64,000 bases of DNA, from NCBI GenBank assembly GCA_005656395.1, contig SRSI01000028.1:558001-622000 (forward strand), given 5' to 3'. The translations under genes and the position numbers were made by a program. A model generated the notes under the pieces. It saw only the letters and a list, made by a program, of their open reading frames with translations. It made no database searches and was not told where the DNA came from. Numbering within the stretch: the stretch's first letter is position 1; each line of letters opens with the position of its first letter. This DNA is from Strongyloides papillosus. Taxonomy: Eukaryota; Nematoda; Chromadorea; Rhabditida; Strongyloididae. Shown piece after piece: positions 36,260 through 50,492 of the stretch.

Positions 36260-39200
36260 TTATACATAAAATTTTGAAAAATTTTTAAACCCTCTACGAT
36301 ATCGGCCAATTTTATGATTACAATTTGAACAGTAATGAAGGTAATCAGCAAATAATGTACAATGAATAGGTAGTAATGCACACGGCCAAAGAAATAATAT
36401 GACGAATATTATAGTACAGACAATTGCAAATACTCCAACTATCGGCTTTACTTTAGTTGTCATAAGAGCCTTAAATATAAAAATGTTATTTTTTTTATAA
36501 ATTTAATAAAAAACATACTCTGCACCTACTACAATATATAAATGTTGGATGATTTTGAAATATTAACATAGTTGAATTAATCCTATAATTCTTTCGTCTT
36601 AATACATCATTTATATATTTTTGACGGGATGCTTCATGATAAGACAAAATTTTATGCAAGGTATGAGAAGTTTCTGTACCATCATTCTTTTCTCTATATG
36701 ACTCTGGTGATAAGAAATTAGTATTAGAATATCTACATAATGGAGTTTCATGTTCGGGATACATAAAATTACAATTTTCTAACCATTTCTCTGCATACCT
36801 TCTTGCTATTTGACTTTGTCGTCGTTTTTTAGTCTTATATTGTCCATACATTGATTCAAAGACACACAAAATACATCCAAATAATACACCAATTATAACA
36901 AGAATAAATATATCTCTCATATTTTCAAGGCCTAATCTTGCTGGACTTGATCTTTCTCTCGGTTCACAAACACTTGTTCCAGAATTTTCTATCCACTTTT
37001 TATTTAACTCTGTCATTTTCCCATTCTCTGATAATCTTAGTATACCCATAGTTATATGTGGTGTCCATGGTGAATTTTTTTGTAAACCAACACCATAACC
37101 ACTCCTACCAAATACTGCACCTCGTGTTCTTAATTCACAATGTTTCGAAGCTTCATACTCTAATCTAATTGAATCCCATATAAAAGCATCTAATGTGTCA
37201 TTTAATAATGAATTAATAGCACTCTCAGAATCAATCACATTATGAGCTTCCATTTTCCTAAACATTGTTGATAATTCAACATGTCTTTTAAAATATTGAT
37301 AAGTATTGGTATCATAAACAGTTGCATATGAGTAATTAGCACTAGGATTTCGTAATTTTGGATCATTAATACCGGTTAAACCTCTTTCTGGTTGATCAAG
37401 AACTAAAAATGCAGCTAGATTAGCCGTGTATGATGCAACAATTATCATACAAAAACCACACCACACTAAACCTAATACACGTGCTGAAAAACTTCTTGGT
37501 GTCTTTTCACAGACTCCAGAATTTAACAAAACACCCCATACAAACCACATTGCTTCACCAAATGTAACATTATCATCTTCACATTCATATGAAATGACGG
37601 CTGAACTTTTACCAAAAATATTTTCATTTTTATCATAAAATTTTTTAAATGGACTTTTGTAATCCAATATATATATTGCACATCCAATACCAATTACTAT
37701 AACACATAATGCTCCCCATAGGGAGTTTTTTAATGGTTGTATAAACGATTCCATTGGTGAATCTTTTGGTCTATATTTTTCCATAATATGAATACCGTGA
37801 TATAACCATGGTTCAGTAAAATCAATATATTTTTCTCTTTCTGCATTTATTGATAATGCACCTATAGCAATATCAGCCATATCAGAATCTAATTCACCAA
37901 CCATACCTGTTAATTTATATCCATTTTCTGTTACTGTTGGAGCACCATAAGTTGTATTTAAATGTAATTCATATGTAAAATTTGTTTTTAATGAACTGTG
38001 AGGCTCTGGTTGTGAGAGGTGGTAAATAAGATCAATTACCAATCCACTACAACATAAAATTTCTTTAAATGTTTCATTTATACGCTTATAACACGGATAC
38101 CAATCATTTTCTTCAGCATTTGTTATGGATGTTGATGTGAAATTCATACAGGCATTCTCAGAAGCCACAGGAAATGTATAAACAAATGGTGGATCATGTA
38201 CTGTTACAACTCTTAAATGTTCTGGTAAATGTATTTCCTGTGGTTTTTCTTTTTCACCATTAATCCATTCAATTTCCTCTGTTATATAAAGTCTACCATT
38301 ATTTGCCTGCAAAAAATGAATAAAAAAACTAAATATAAATAAATTATGTAAACATTACAATATTCCCAACAGTCTGCCAGCGACCGTTTTTTTTATTTAA
38401 TACCTCATAATCTGCTGTTATACGATCACCTTTATCATTAAATTTAATTTCGCCCCTTGCTCCATGAACCTTTTTTTCGATAATATGCTTGTAAAAATCA
38501 CTCCCAACACTTTCTATCCATTTAGTATTTTCTTTAATTGAGTTGCAATCATTTGTTGGTATATCACTGGAGTTTAGTGTTTGAAGATACTCTCCTGAGT
38601 TACGTATGACCATTAAAGCATCTTTAAAAGCAGATTTTGGTTCTTCACGAAGACGTATTGATAAAAAACCATTTGGAATTGTTGGGACATGCGAAGCTTT
38701 TTCATTAATTATCCAAACTTTATTTTTACCAAAAATTTTCATACCTACTTTTATTATCATTTCAGCTTTTGATGGTTTAGCATATAATATTATTATATTT
38801 GAAGTTGTTTCTTCAAAAACTGATGCCATAGTCTGTTCAAGATATTCATTAACATTAAGTGAAACATATTTCTGGACATGAATTTTATTTTTTTTACTAT
38901 TTTCCTCAAAAACTGTCTTAAATTCCTCCCCATTAACATCGCCAAATACTGTTGTTAATGTTACTTGTTTGTAGTCTAATTCTTTAAGTAATTTAATAAC
39001 AATATATGCTTCATGAGAATAAGGTGGAGAAGTTCTTAAAAACATTGGATAAACATTCTAAGGTTATAATAAAAATAAATTAATAACAGAAAATGATTTT
39101 TGTTTTAAAATGCATTAAAAAAAGATACCTTTCTTGAGTATTCAGCATCCTGAATCATAACACCTATCGTTGGGAGGCGATAAAAGCCAATAGCATAGGC

Positions 39201-39689
39201 TGTTGCTGCAAATTCATCTCCAGCGCTATCCTGATTTTCATAATTTTCATGTACTAAAATAACAGCAACAGCATTTTTCAACATTGAATTGCATATGACA
39301 TCCTGTGTTATCCTAAGTCTATTTGATTGTCTAAAAAATAATTTTTAATAAAATTATAAATAGGAACATTGATTTATTTTACCTTATCTTCCCACCAATT
39401 GTTGGTATATGTTGAATGGATGATTTTGATATAATTTCTGCCGTTAAATTTATTTGCGAATCATCTCTAACCATGAAGGTATTTATTGTTGCCTAATTAT
39501 GTTTTAACATTTTAGAAAAAAAATAAGATATATTACCTGGTACTCTGATACGACATTTGATTGGTTTTTAAGTGGATTTGTGTTAATAATAACAGCAATT
39601 TTGTAAGAATTTAATGAAGTAGTTGTTATTGTTAATGATAATCTTAGTAAATAAATTAAAATATTCAACTTATTAAAAATAAATATCAT
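36260..39689 (-). CDS. nmr-1: NMDA-type glutamate receptor NR1 subunit with C-terminal LITAF domain, 1,053 aa
   Basis: Six exons: 39689-39537, 39492-39383, 39330-39129, 39057-38359, 38306-36519, 36469-36260. A signal peptide and amino-terminal domain come first, then the glycine-binding domain (IGALSINAEREKYIDF, with the ligand-binding Arg), M1, the pore loop WGVLLNSG with the N-site Asn, SYTANLAAF (about 680-688), S2 (AFIWDSIRLEYEAS) and M4 (DIFILVIIGVLFGCILCVFE). This is a ligand-gated Ca2+ channel subunit of synapses. The cytosolic tail then runs, without a stop, into YCSRCR (979-984). Exon 6 adds a hydrophobic stretch and LHYCSNCNHKIGRY, with Cys at 1031 and 1034: two C-x2-C pairs around a membrane-dipping segment, diagnostic of a LITAF domain. 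NR1 proteins I know of lack this. An alternative is an unusual nested LITAF gene. Confidence 0.9.
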
Positions 39690-40827
39690 TGTGATTTTAT
39701 TTAAATTTTAATAAAACATTTATAAAAATATAAGTACATTCTTTTTTTTGATGAAAAAAAATAATTTGGAATTTTTTGATAAAATAAATATAACTGTTTA
39801 TGTACTTTCCACCAAAATAGACATATTAAATATTTATTTTTTCAATTTGCCTCTATCATTCTCATGAGATTTTAAATTTCATTTATAAAATAGTATTATC
39901 AATTAAGGTAATCATGTATCTTTATTTATTTCTCCTTCTTAACTTCCTAATTGGAATTATTAGGAGATAGTTTTATTTAAGATAAAATTAGATTTTACCC
40001 AACCATAAAATTTATATTTATATATTTAAATTTATAAAATTATATTATAAAAGTTTTAAAAATAATTATATTTTGAAAATTTAAATTATAAATAAATAAG
40101 GTATATATTTTTTTTATTTTTTTAACTCAAGCAGATAGACATAAGATTAGTCAACCTGTAGAAAATAATAATTCTATTTAAAAATATGTAATTATTATTT
40201 TAAAATTTTATGCGTCTAGAAGCCATTAACAAATATATATATAACTTCTGCTATCAATCATATGATAATTACTAACATCATATCAATGGTATACTAAAAA
40301 AGTCTACTTAATCTTTATGACTATTCAGATATACTTTCATTAAAATGTTTTATCGGATGTTATTAAAGTTAAAATATTTGTTAAAATTGTAATATCAATT
40401 GTTGGGATTAATTGTTATTAATAACAAGTAAACACTTTTAAAATAAAATTTGTGATTTTATTAATTTCTTATTCAACATTCCTTCAGAAAACAAATATAA
40501 ACTCTTTGGTTAGACAACTATTTGCATGTGGGAGTGTATATAAACAATTGTAAGTGTTTATTTGTTAGGATCTATATAATTTTAAAAATATAATCTTTAA
40601 ATAATGTTGATAGATTTTATTTGTCACAAAAAGATAATATAAAAACAAAAGGTGGAGGCAGAGCCGTGGTAAATGTTTTATAAATTGGCATTCACTGTCA
40701 TTTATTATAATTTTATTTAAATTTCTCTCGTGATAACACACCAAACAATTGTTATTATCCATTTTAATAAGATATAAATATATTTATAATTTGGTTTTTA
40801 GATTATCTTAATAATATTTCAAATATC
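39690..40827. other. Divergent intergenic region
   Basis: AT-rich DNA between the NR1 gene (-) and the calexcitin gene (+), likely containing both promoters. There is an acceptor-like GGTTTTTAG at about 40800, just upstream of the calexcitin ATG. A 65-codon chance frame at 40565-40762 is ignored. Confidence 0.5.
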
Positions 40828-41479
40828 ATGTCTGTTGAGGCTGTTAATGAATTAAAGAAGAAATTTACTGATGTTGATGAGTTTCTCCTCCAAAAATGGG
40901 AAAGAATTTTTACATTATTTTTTGATAGAAATCGTTCACATACAGTTGACCATAATGATTTTTACCTTGTAATTAGGGTAATTTTTATAATTATTATATT
41001 TAATTTTTAATATTCTATTATAGCAAATTAGAGATATTTATGGAGCCGATTCAGTTCAAATGGGATATGCTCGTAGTACTCTGGAGGCTCTTTTTACAGG
41101 ACTTTGTGAGATTGCTGATAAAGATAATGATAAGTCAGTATCACTTGATGAGTGGATTACACTCTTAAGAAATGCTTATAAAAAATCAAATGAACCATTG
41201 CCTAAATGGTTCGATAGTTATCAACATTTTATGTTTAAATTGTTCGATGTATCAGCCGATGGTGTTCTTGATTTAGCTGAGTATACTGATGGAATGTGTG
41301 CATATGGTTTTAAGTACAACGATTGCCATAAAGCATTTGAAGCATTTGCCAAAACTGATAGAGGTCAGGCACTTCAAACAATTAGTCCAGAACTCTGGAA
41401 AAAATATTTTACACAACTTTTCTTTAGTACTGATAAAAAAGTCCTTGGAAATCATTTATTTGGATTACAAATTGCTTAA
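40828..41479 (+). CDS. Calexcitin-like EF-hand calcium-binding protein, 201 aa
   Basis: Two exons, 40828-40977 and 41024-41479, with a 46-nt intron in phase 0. It resembles invertebrate calexcitin, a neuronal Ca2+-binding signalling protein. Three EF-hand loops are visible: DRNRSHTVDHND, DKDNDKSVSLDE and DVSADGVLDLAE. The second fits the Ca2+-binding consensus best; in the first, position 5 is Ser rather than Asp or Asn, and both the first and second end in an acidic residue. The C-terminal part (CHKAFEAFAKTDRGQALQTI, LWKKYFTQLFFS) is the typical calexcitin tail and seems to correspond to a degenerate fourth hand. No lipidation signal: the N-terminus is MSVEAVNE, without a Gly at position 2. 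Confidence 0.9.
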
Positions 41480-42765
41480 ATTTTTTTTCTAACCTTAACA
41501 ACAAAATATGTATCTTTAATTCATCTCAAAATTTTATGTTTTATTTTTATTAATAGAAAGTAATAATTTGATTTTTGTGCAAAAGAAGTAATAAAACGAT
41601 TATTTTTTAAATATAATATTACGTTCTTAACTAGGATTTTTAAAAACAAACTAGAAAAGTGGATGTTAAAATTAATAAATTAACAAAAATCATAGTTTAA
41701 AAAAAGTAAACTTATTATTTATTACAAATTATTCTGAAAATAATGAAAGCATAAAAAAGATTTAGAGCACATTAAAAATTTTTGTTTGCTGATCTATCAA
41801 ATAAAATAATATTATTATTCTTTACGATATTAAATAACTGTCTTTTATTATCTCCCACTTCTTTACTATCAACAAAAAATATGATATATTTGTTGTTAGT
41901 GTATAAAGTAAGCTATTAAAAGTTATTAACAATGTTATACATATTTTTTTATAAGTAATAAATTTTTATAAAAATTTTAAAAGTGTTATTTTTATATTTT
42001 ATTAAAGAATTAATCTGAAGATATTTTTGACAACAAGATTAAAGAAAATTATTAAAAAATTATCTATATTAACTTGATTAAATTTTTATAAACTTTATAA
42101 TATTCTATGAAATTTAGTAAAAGTTTAATGTAATTGAGAATTACTAAATACATATTTTTCATATAATTTTTTGATCAAATGAAATTCAACATCTTACTTT
42201 GTTATTAAAAAAATCTCTTTTTTGATATCAAATGATTCATAATATAATATGATGCTTTCTGGTGCCTTATTTTATATAATTAAAAGATATCAAGTCATAC
42301 GATTAAAAATTAAATGTTATAATATAAAGTTATACAAACTACCTTATATCCTCTTTTTTCTCTTTCTTTTTATAAAAAGGTAAATGAAACACTTATGATT
42401 TTATTACTTCAGGTACTCAAGATAAAGATTTATATTTTAAATAGATTTTTAAAATATTTATGTATAAGAAAATTCTTGTACATTAAAGATTAAAAAGGTA
42501 ATTTTTATTAAACAGCAAAATAAAAATGTCATTAATATGTACATTTAATAGTTATTTATATAATTATACATTCCTTAACTTTGAATCATAAATTAGAAGG
42601 ATTAAAATTTTATTTTATGCTATGACTTTTTTCGCACTCACTAATACATATATAAACCTTTTTCTATTTCTAATGACAAAATTTTTATTATAAATATATT
42701 TTTATAAGAAAATTATATATTTATAAACAATACCACTCATTTTTATATTTAGATTTTTTTCATTA
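41480..42765. other. Intergenic between convergent genes
   Basis: AT-rich 3' flanks of calexcitin (+) and the multi-span membrane protein (-). Nothing else supported. Confidence 0.5.
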
Positions 42766-43787
42766 TTAATATGCTAATGAATTAATGTTTTTTTCTATAA
42801 GATTAGTTTTAATTTCTTCAAGATTAGAATCATCTTTAATAGGTTCCAATGTATTACAATCTATAAATAAGTAATGACGTTATTTTTTACCATTTAAATT
42901 ATTAATTGTTTTTAACTTACTTTGATTAAGAAAACCAAAAATGACAAATGCAAGAACATGTAAAATTCCATAGGAATAAAACATTATATCTAACCATATT
43001 TGAGGAATAACAGTTTTACTTACAATTGTATCACATCTCTATAAATATACAATTTTACAGAAAAAAATATAAAAGAGGTTACCTCAGATTTGTGAACTTC
43101 TTTATCTTCATCATTGATACAATTATACTTCTCAACAATTGAGTCCCACAATGATTCTTCATGAATAGCATTATAATATTTATCCTGAAATAAAGCGTAT
43201 GGTTTTGCGCAACTAATCCAAAGATATGTTATCAAAATAAAATTAATTAAAATAAATATAGCTAGAAATATAGCACAAAAAGTATTTAATACTTTATGAT
43301 CCATACAATAAGGATATGTTTTTTCGGGATCATGATTATGTTCTACAGTTACAAATTGACTACTTACATATATCATTGTAAGTAATATGACAAAAACTGA
43401 CACAACATACACGTAAACTAAACTATTTTGATACTATAAATATTAAAAAAAATTATATTATTATTAAATATTGTTATTAAAAAAAACGTACAGATATCAA
43501 TTCATTTTCCATCTCAATTGTCCATGTAAAATTACTTTTACCTACTAAATTTTCGCTTTTTACTGTATTTTGAAAAATTATAAACATGGTTGGAAGGATA
43601 TTAGTAGCAATTGTATAAAATTTCCAACCTAAATTATATAACAATGAATAAAAATTAATTTTAACATACATATTGTCATTACACAAGTTGTAATGAAAAA
43701 TTCAAAAAATCCAAAAAATATCACTGCATGAGGCCAAAAAGGGGCTCTAAGCCTAAATCCTTTCTCCGATATTATTTTATTATTCAT
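42766..43787 (-). CDS. Unrecognised four-span membrane protein, 272 aa
   Basis: Five exons: 43787-43670, 43628-43492, 43433-43083, 43038-42921, 42860-42766. Phases agree throughout, and a TACTTTTAG acceptor sits a few bases before the ATG. Hydropathy by eye gives four membrane segments: HAVIFFGFFEFFITTCVMTI, VYVVSVFVILLTMIYVSS, CAIFLAIFILINFILITYLW, and FYSYGILHVLAFVIFGFL. The loop between segments 1 and 2 holds NFTW (an N-glycosylation sequon) and a moderately hydrophobic stretch that might be a fifth span. The loop between segments 3 and 4 is long and acidic with several Cys. The tail is short and acidic. It superficially recalls tetraspan families (tetraspanin, LAPTM) but shows no CCG motif, so I leave it unnamed. 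Confidence 0.75.
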
Positions 43788-45888
43788 TTTTCTAAAAGTA
43801 AAAAAAAACAACTTTTTTACTATGTTAAGCATATTATAATATTTGTTGTAAATAATAATATTATGGAAGTATAATGTCAGTTTTCACATTATATAATATT
43901 TATTATGTTTTTACTAAATTTTTCATTTTAATTAATATGAAATTATTTATTTCATAAACTTTTTCATGTTTTCATGAAATTCCAACCTGGACTTTACACT
44001 TCATTTATTTTAAAATTGATCAGACAAATTAATTGACAATGATAATATCTTTTAAATCAAAAATTTTTGATCAATACTTTCATTTCTAAGATAACAAATT
44101 CCACATTTAAAAAAACGTAGAAATTAATCAAAAAAAAATTTTATATAAAAATATAATTAAAACAGAGAATAGCTTATACTTTTTTGGCAAATGAAAAAAA
44201 TTAACCATATTTTTTAATAATAATTTTATACTAGCCTTGTATATATAAAAAGTATTCGAAAAAAAACGCAAATATAAAGATAAGAATTGTTCAACGTAAT
44301 GAAATGATAACAAGTAGCTAAATACGTGTAGTCAGGTGAATGAAGTCTTTAATATAACTGATACGCCAAATGATGTGGTAGTCTCAATTTGATAAATTAT
44401 TATACCTTCGATAATAAATGTTGTAAATATAGTAATTGACCATCTTAATAACATAGTAAACGTGTTTTATATATTTTGCCAAATTTAGATAAAATCTAAG
44501 TCAATTATTAAAATCATGTTAATATAGAAACGCATATATAATAATAATCATATCTTTTGAGATTAAATTTTAAATACATGTAACTAATATTGAAATTTTA
44601 ATGCATAATACACATTTATAATAATAACTTATAATTGAATTACAATATATTTCAAAAAAAGAAAAAGATAAATTTTTTAAACTTCAAATTATCATTCAAT
44701 ATAAAGCTTATTTCAAGTATTTTATTCAATTGATCTTATTAAAAAATCGTTTTATATAAAATATTATTTTCAATTGTATTTTTTACTCTACCTTATCATA
44801 ACATATTTAAAAAAATCATGTGTTTATATATTTAAAGATACATATTTTTTACCTAACTTTTAAAAGTATATAAATTCTAATTATAGCACTTAAAAACTTT
44901 TCTAAAGGAAAGATTATGCTTTAATATATTATTATTGGTTGTAGAATTATTATCTATTTGTTATCCTTTTTTGTATATATAATTTACTCTAACTTTTTAT
45001 TAAAAATACAAATGGAAAGCATATATTTAAAAAAAATTATAATAAGACGTTATTTTCTACTTAAATTAAACAATCAAATTCAAACTGTATAAATTTAATG
45101 AGAATATTTTGTAATGGTATAATACTTCCTTTGTAGTCATAACCACCTTTAAGAAATCACAATACACTTTTTCTAAACATCTCCATTAAGTTATGAATTT
45201 CCATGCTTTTAAAATTATAAAAATATAAACCAAGATTATATATGTCGACCGTTTAACACTATCAATAATAAAAATTAAAATATTACACTAAGCAATGTTA
45301 ATATTAACACAGTTTATACATTTATAAACTTTTACGTCTTCACTTCGATAGTAATAGATTTTTGAGGATGACTACAATTTTTTCTTTTATTAATTAATTT
45401 CAACACAAAATAATAATTTTTTTTATAATCACTATCAACATGGGAAAAACACATCTTAAATGTTATATTTTAAGTATATTATAAATAAAATATAAGTGCA
45501 CACTTTTTTTCTAAACTTTATGAATTTGGTATTTAATTTTAATAAATGATATATAAATATTCTATATTCTTTACCAATTATTAAATAAATACAACTAAAA
45601 ATTTTATAATTTTTCTAAAAATAGTGATAACTTTATTGTTTAAAAATATAATGATAAAATTGCATGAGATCAAAAATTAGTTTAAAAATAAATGCTTTTT
45701 TAAAAATAATACTTTTAATTATTACACAATTTTTGAATGATTTTTTTCCTTGTTAATGTTTTTAATTGATAACTATGCTTGTTTCTAATAATTATACATT
45801 ATACAAAACTTCATTTTATGTAGAAAATAATATTATAAAACTTTTTACTTCTTTTTTTTCTCCATTCAATTACGACAAAATTTTAAGA
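43788..45888. other. Intergenic, AT-rich
   Basis: About 2.1 kb upstream of the four-span protein and downstream of PDE6-delta. A slightly less AT-rich stretch lies at about 44320-44400 with no readable frame. Nothing supported. Confidence 0.5.
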
Positions 45889-46406
<518 letters not shown>

Positions 46407-48222
46407 AATATAAATAAGATTAATTTTATAGACAATTTTTTTATATATTTTTTTGTGTTAGACTTGTATAAATAATAATTCTATAAGAAATTTTTAAATT
46501 TAATAAATTATATTTTTAATGACTATTAAATACTTTTTTATATATAAATATAACCAAAAAATATAAACTATTAAAAAAAATATAAAGGTTTTTAATGATA
46601 ATATTAATGAAAATACGACACGGAAACATTATATAATGTACTTTTATCATAATCTATGTTCTTTAAAAAGTAATATGATGTAAAAAGAATTATTATGCAA
46701 ATATAAATTATTAATGAAAATTGTTAAAAGAATTAAATAAAATTGTCTATTAAAGAATTTTATTGTAAAAATTTTGAAAAATAGAAGAAGAGTGGAAGGA
46801 GAGTTATTTGTTGTAAGAATATTTTTTATTATTTAAGTCTAGCTAAACTAGTTTAATTTCTTGTTTTTAGACTACTTCTTATCTAACTATTGTTTTTTCA
46901 AGAATGAAAAAAAATATTATATACTTGTTTTCTCTCCACTGAGACTATCAGGAAATTCTTTATACATCATACAGAAACATAAAAAATTAATATTTTGTTA
47001 ATTTCAAAACACTATCTAGAATCTTGTATAAGTAAACATATAAATAAAAATTTTATTTTTAATTAATAGAGACATTTATAAATGCTGTATAAAATATTAG
47101 TATATTAGTAAAAATATTTAAAAGATAGATATTTAAAATTTTTTATATTAAATGACATTTAAAGAAGTTAGTTTTTCTAGTAAATTAAAAATATGTTTAC
47201 ACTAGCTGCACTTTTTTGTATTAAAATTTTTTATATTGAATATTTTGATTGACGTAAATAAATATAAAAATTTAAGCATTATATAGATTTGTGTCTTTAT
47301 AAATTTCACACTTAAGATTTATGTAATATAATAAGTATTTTAGGAGGAATTTGATATTAAAAATAGTAAAAAAAAGAAAATATTGATTAAAGATTATTAT
47401 GGATATTATTATTATGTAGAAAAATTATTAAATATATATTGTTATTACGTGGGTATAACGAAATAGTTTTTTTTATTTCGTATTACTTTTAATATTTAGT
47501 TATTAAATAGAATATATATAAATATAAGAAGCTAAAGAATATAAACAATTTTTATTAATCCAAACATCAAAATAATAATTATAAATACATTTTATTTTTG
47601 TATACCTAAAAATGAGATAGTTATTGGTTTATATAGTAGTAGCTTTGAGTCACTTTAAAATGGTTGTTTATTAATGTAGAAGCTATTAAAATTGACTTAG
47701 TGATTCATATAATTACTTTCTGTAATTTTTTGTTTTAAATTATATTTATATATACAAATATATATTTACAATAACAATTTAAAATCTTTCTTAATATTTA
47801 TTTTAAATATCAATTGATAATATTTTATTAAAATGATGATGACGATAAAGAAGAGAAGATAAAATTAATGTTAGAATTGTTACTACTCTTTAAAACCACC
47901 TCTGGTAAAAGTTAATCTATCGTTAGAAAGCTTACCACATTCGTGACAGTGATAGATTTATAAACCAAATATATAACACCATGGAAACAACCGCATTAAA
48001 GAGGAATAACTTTATCACTTGAAAATAGGAAAATTTTTTAATCTTACCATAAAATATGATTATTGTTAATAACTTTTATTAAAATATACCATTCGAAAGA
48101 CTGTACAAAAAAGAATATTTATTTATGTTACAAAACAAATGAAGTAGAAAATAAAAATCTTTTATATTATTCAAATGATAGGGAAAAAGTGTTTTGAAAA
48201 ATGTTTGTACAGGAAGAAAAGG
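46407..48222. other. Intergenic, AT-rich
   Basis: About 1.8 kb between the PDE6-delta 5' end and the 3' end of the ankyrin-like gene. A moderately less AT-rich stretch at about 47860-48010 has no readable frame. Nothing supported. Confidence 0.5.
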
Positions 48223-49616
48223 TTAAAATTTTAATGGTGACTTAGCTGAAATTTTACTTAAACTTTGCGAACGACTCTTAATACTATGATTATTTTCAAT
48301 TTCCTTTTCATATTGCTCATTAATTGATTGTTTACTATTAAAAGAATTATTTAAAGAGTATTTCTTCTCAAAATGATATTCAGTTAAATCAAGTAAATCA
48401 TTTTCATTCTCAATTTTTTTATTCACCTCATAATCATTATTATTATACTCCATTTGTTCTTTTGACATATATAATAATTGTGTATCATAACATGAATATC
48501 CCTGATAACTTTCATTTTTTTTATTAAAATTTTTCACCTTATCAGATAACATCAATAAAAAATTCGTCTCTGGTTTTTGTTTTGAATTATCATCATTCTT
48601 CACAACAGGGAAAAAATTTGTAGATATATCAATAGCTCCATCTATATGAAGATGTCTGGATATTGAATTTCTTTTAACCTCAAATGAGCTGTCAAATAAT
48701 GGAGACTCTGAGGCATTTGATGATTTTGAGGATGCTAATGAATTTTTTTTACTAAAATATCCTGTATCTGTGCTATATTTTTTATTATTCCCAACCTCGT
48801 TCATGCTTATTACATCTTTTAACTTAAAAAACATTATATTAATGAAAAAAATAATTTTTTTGTTACCTCTTGTGAAGGAAAAACACCAACTTTATGTGTT
48901 ATTCTCCCATAATCATTTAACGAATTATTTCCACTACAATTACCACCAGCTATGGAGATACTCCTTATTCTAGGTGTTATTGAAAATTTATAATCATCAA
49001 ATATTTTTTGTTGTTCATTTTCTGCAATAGTTGGTATAAATGAATTTGGTATTGTCTTTCCAAACATATTAGGTTTTATGATCTCTGGTAAATTGTTCAG
49101 ATTTTTAATTAATGATTCATCACTTTGATTTGTTGAAATTTTGATGTTTTCAAGAAGTGGATTTATTTTTTTTATTTGTATACCTTCTAGGTATTCCTTG
49201 ATAGCTAAATTAGGTGCCTCTGATGCCAATTTTAGGGCAGTCTCACCATTATTATTTTGTATTGACAAGAGCTTGAAAAATATTATTTTATTGTGAATAC
49301 AATTTTATAATTACCTTATTTATTGAATTTGCTGAAAAGGCTTTTTTCATAATCTTCTGAACAGCTATTGGTCTATATTCTTTTATAGCTCTCATTAAGC
49401 TTGTATTTCCTTCCTTGTCTTTGTCAAAGATATCAATGACCTTTAATAAAATCATTAAAAATATAGAATTTATTGGTATAAAAAATAGCTTACAGTATCA
49501 ATTAATTCAAATTCGTTATCTTTTAATATGTTGTTAGCAACAGGAAAGGAAGCAATTGAATATCTTTTTTTATTAGGTAAATTTGATGTTCCAAGAAAAG
49601 ATAAATTTGACGTCAT
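48223..49616 (-). CDS. Ankyrin-repeat-like protein with disordered tail, 417 aa
   Basis: Four exons: 49616-49494, 49440-49315, 49271-48867, 48822-48223, all in phase 0. Residues about 45-110 look like two ankyrin repeats (DKEGNTSLMRAIKEYRPIAV; then NNNGETALKLASEAPNLAIK), joined across an intron. The rest is low-complexity Ser/Asn/Lys sequence (SLASSKSSNASESP, QSLSKISAKSPLKF) likely to be disordered and a possible phosphorylation target. There is no membrane segment or signal peptide. I do not know the family. With only two repeats the binding partner cannot be guessed, and a longer repeat array in a missing 5' exon is possible. Confidence 0.7.
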
Positions 49617-50492
49617 TTTTTCTCAAAAATATCAATATTATATATATGTATTTACATATGTTAAATTTTATTGAAAAATGTCTAGAAATAACATTATGTT
49701 ACATAATAAGAATTTAAAATGGGTAAGGCATGTTAAAGTAATGAGAAAAATAATAAAATTTAATAATTTATTAAAGATATAATAAAAATATATATGTTAA
49801 TTTTCCTATATACATTTGAACAATAAATGATATTTGTGGAAAAAATTATGCTAAGAATAAAATTAATGAAATCATTATAATTATCATGTTGAAAAATAAC
49901 ATGTTTAAAGTTGTTTTTTATATTAGAAAGATTATATTAATTTCAATTATCTTTTATTTATCATTAAAAATGATAAATTTTACTTCAAAAAAATAATAAA
50001 ATTGTATTTTATAAAAATGGGAAATTGTATAAATAATATTGATAAATTATTTAAACAAAGTGTTTAAAGGATTTCCTTGTATTTTTTTTTACATAAACTA
50101 TGTTTTACAACAAAAAAAAACATTAGTAATGCAATATGCGTTATAATAAAATTATAGAACCTATAAATAAAATTATTTTATTTTTCATTATCTCAGATAT
50201 CACTTTTAGTTTTTATTAAATATGAAATATTGTTTAAAAAAATTACAATTTAACTTCTAAATACTATTTCTCTTAAAATAATTATGTGAATTTTGATAGA
50301 AAATATTTTTCACATTAAAAAATTTATTACACCTTAATAATTTTAATCAAATGAGAAGGCAAAAAAAATGCAAGAAAAATTATTTGAGGTGAAATAAAAT
50401 CTCATTAACAATTTAAGGTAACTTATAATATATAATCTTATTTATATAAAAAAAATGAAATGGATTTTTATGAAAAATTATTTATTATTATA
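49617..50492. other. Intergenic, AT-rich
   Basis: Spacer between the 3' end of the Kunitz gene and the 5' end of the ankyrin-like gene, both on the minus strand. Nothing supported. Confidence 0.5.

Noticed and set aside
36260..36463. Separate LITAF-like gene starting at the ATG in the last NR1 exon
   Set aside because: The frame lacks the first zinc-binding cysteine pair, which is encoded in the preceding NR1 exon; only splicing to NR1 completes the domain.
44128..44313. 61-codon minus-strand frame
   Set aside because: Phe/Lys/Leu-rich chance frame with no coding character.
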